DNA of 6,310 bases. It comes from an uncultured Oscillospiraceae bacterium. GTDB taxonomy: Bacteria > Bacillota > Clostridia > Oscillospirales > Ruminococcaceae. The first letter of the stretch is position 1. Every line of letters begins with the position of its first letter. Below are positions 5,598 to 6,310 of this stretch, in pieces. The DNA is taken from positions 1 through 6,310 of the forward strand of contig CATNEU010000094.1 of the NCBI GenBank assembly GCA_950097605.1, read 5' to 3'. Position numbers and translations under genes: made by a program. The notes under the pieces are model-generated. The model did no database searches and was not told the DNA's origin. It saw only the letters and a list, made by a program, of their open reading frames with translations.

Positions 5598-6176
5598 ACA
5601 CACCAGCAGTACTGCAAGATACAGCACCGTCAGCAGCAATGAAAAATTACCGTGCTCCTCAAACACCATCCACACAGCCAAAAGCCCCACCGGCAGGATG
5701 CACAGCGCCGAGAGCGCAGCCGAAGCAGCATTGGCGGCTTTTTCTGATAGAAACCGGTGCAAAAACTGATCTGCGATCATTCCCCCGTCGAGTGCTCCAA
5801 TCGGCAGCAGGTTGAACAGGCAGAGTGCCAGATGCGCAGCCGCCGACGGTGACGCCGCGCCGCCCGGCAGAAGTGACAGCAGAAAAAAACAAGCCAAATT
5901 GGTCAGAGGACCGCCCAGATAGATGAGGATTTCTTTTTGATAGGACAAGACCGCGTTGTTCGGCTTGACAATTTTCATTCCAAATGGATACAGCGCCAGG
6001 CTTTGCGGCAATTGTTTGCAACATAGCATAACGGCAAAGTGCCCGGCTTCATGCAGAAGCGCAGCAACCAACGCGCTGAGAATCAACCGGCTGCTGTCAA
6101 GCGCCATCAACACAATTAAAAGCGCCACAAAGTAAAACGAGATGGTTATTTGCACGCCCAGCAGCTTAAATTTCAC
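5583..6176 (-). CDS. spoIVFB: M50 site-2 protease, SpoIVFB-like
   Basis: This is a polytopic intramembrane zinc metalloprotease. In Bacillus the family member SpoIVFB cuts pro-sigma-K in the mother cell during sporulation. The 197-residue protein has four to six hydrophobic segments. The zinc motif HEAGH is at 42-46 in LLHEAGHFAVML. The second active-site motif, NLLPIGALDGG, is at 122-132, with the presumed zinc ligand D130. GGPLTNL at 88-94 is also typical. The start is GTG at 6176 with a GGGGGG run (6183-6188) about 6 bases upstream. The gene overlaps the M23 peptidase gene by 11 bases, pointing to co-translation, and the order M23 then M50 matches spoIVFA-spoIVFB. The M50 call is secure. 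The exact sporulation role is inferred from order and family, since M50 proteins with other substrates exist. Confidence 0.88.
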   Translation of the reverse strand: MKFKLLGVQITISFYFVALLIVLMALDSSRLILSALVAALLHEAGHFAVMLCCKQLPQSLALYPFGMKIVKPNNAVLSYQKEILIYLGGPLTNLACFFLLSLLPGGAASPSAAAHLALCLFNLLPIGALDGGMIADQFLHRFLSEKAANAASAALSALCILPVGLLAVWMVFEEHGNFSLLLTVLYLAVLLVCKQRT

Positions 6177-6309
6177 CCGACTCCCCCCACAAAGCCGGCG
6201 CAGGGTCTACATTGATGCCGTTTATTTTGATCTCAAAATGCAGATGGGGACCTGTTGCAACGCCTGTGCTGCCCACCTTGGCGATGGTTTCCCCCTGCCG
6301 GACCACTGT
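6166..6309 (-). CDS. M23 (LytM-type) peptidase, C-terminal end only
   Basis: The last 47 residues of a gene that enters from the right edge. They show the end of an M23 domain: VRQGETIAKVGSTGVATGPHLHFEI, which includes the HxH zinc and active-site motif (HLH), and then INGINVDPAPAL. M23 enzymes cleave peptidoglycan crosslinks, and non-catalytic members such as SpoIVFA and SpoIIQ act in sporulation complexes. The retained HLH here does not prove activity because the other zinc ligands lie outside the window. The TAA stop at 6166-6168 is inside the spoIVFB start region. In clostridia an M23 gene commonly precedes spoIVFB at the end of the mre-min-rodA cluster, so that cluster may lie to the right (inference). 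Confidence 0.9.
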   Translation of the reverse strand, partial: TVVRQGETIAKVGSTGVATGPHLHFEIKINGINVDPAPALWGESGEI

Positions 6310-6310
6310 T

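Overview
The window looks like chromosomal core DNA from a GC-rich, spore-forming Firmicute, most likely a clostridial lineage of the Oscillospirales/Ruminococcaceae type. The reasons are the rplS-lepB-ylqF gene order, a SpoIVFB-type M50 protease directly downstream of an M23 peptidase, a TIGR03960/TIGR03936 radical SAM pair, purine-rich Shine-Dalgarno sites and classical sigma-A promoters. The taxonomic placement is inference. Every gene I can support lies on the minus strand, so transcription runs from the right end of the window to the left. I see no mobile element, CRISPR array, tRNA or rRNA.

Right part (6310 down to 5531): the C-terminus of an M23 (LytM-like) peptidase overlaps the start of a SpoIVFB-like membrane metalloprotease. 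This pair resembles Bacillus spoIVFA-spoIVFB. A hairpin that begins inside the spoIVFB stop region ends the unit. Next (5496 to 4882), a textbook sigma-A promoter and a structured leader precede a 161-residue protein that matches only the N-terminal half of MreB and lacks both phosphate-binding loops. This is the most unusual gene here.

Middle (4792 to 2164): a near-consensus promoter drives a radical SAM enzyme of the TIGR03960 type, overlapped by its partner TIGR03936/DUF2344. In many genomes this pair is followed by rng and rplU. Here it is followed by a 404-base non-coding stretch, which holds the rplS promoter and a long structured leader.

Left part (2076 to 1): rplS (L19) ends in a symmetrical terminator, lepB (signal peptidase I) ends in a strong terminator, and the ylqF/rbgA GTPase gene runs off the left edge. 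These are housekeeping genes for ribosome structure and assembly and for protein export. They are separated by terminators, so each probably forms its own or a partly read-through unit. Intergenic stretches of 170-400 bases hold promoters, leaders and terminators and are annotated below.
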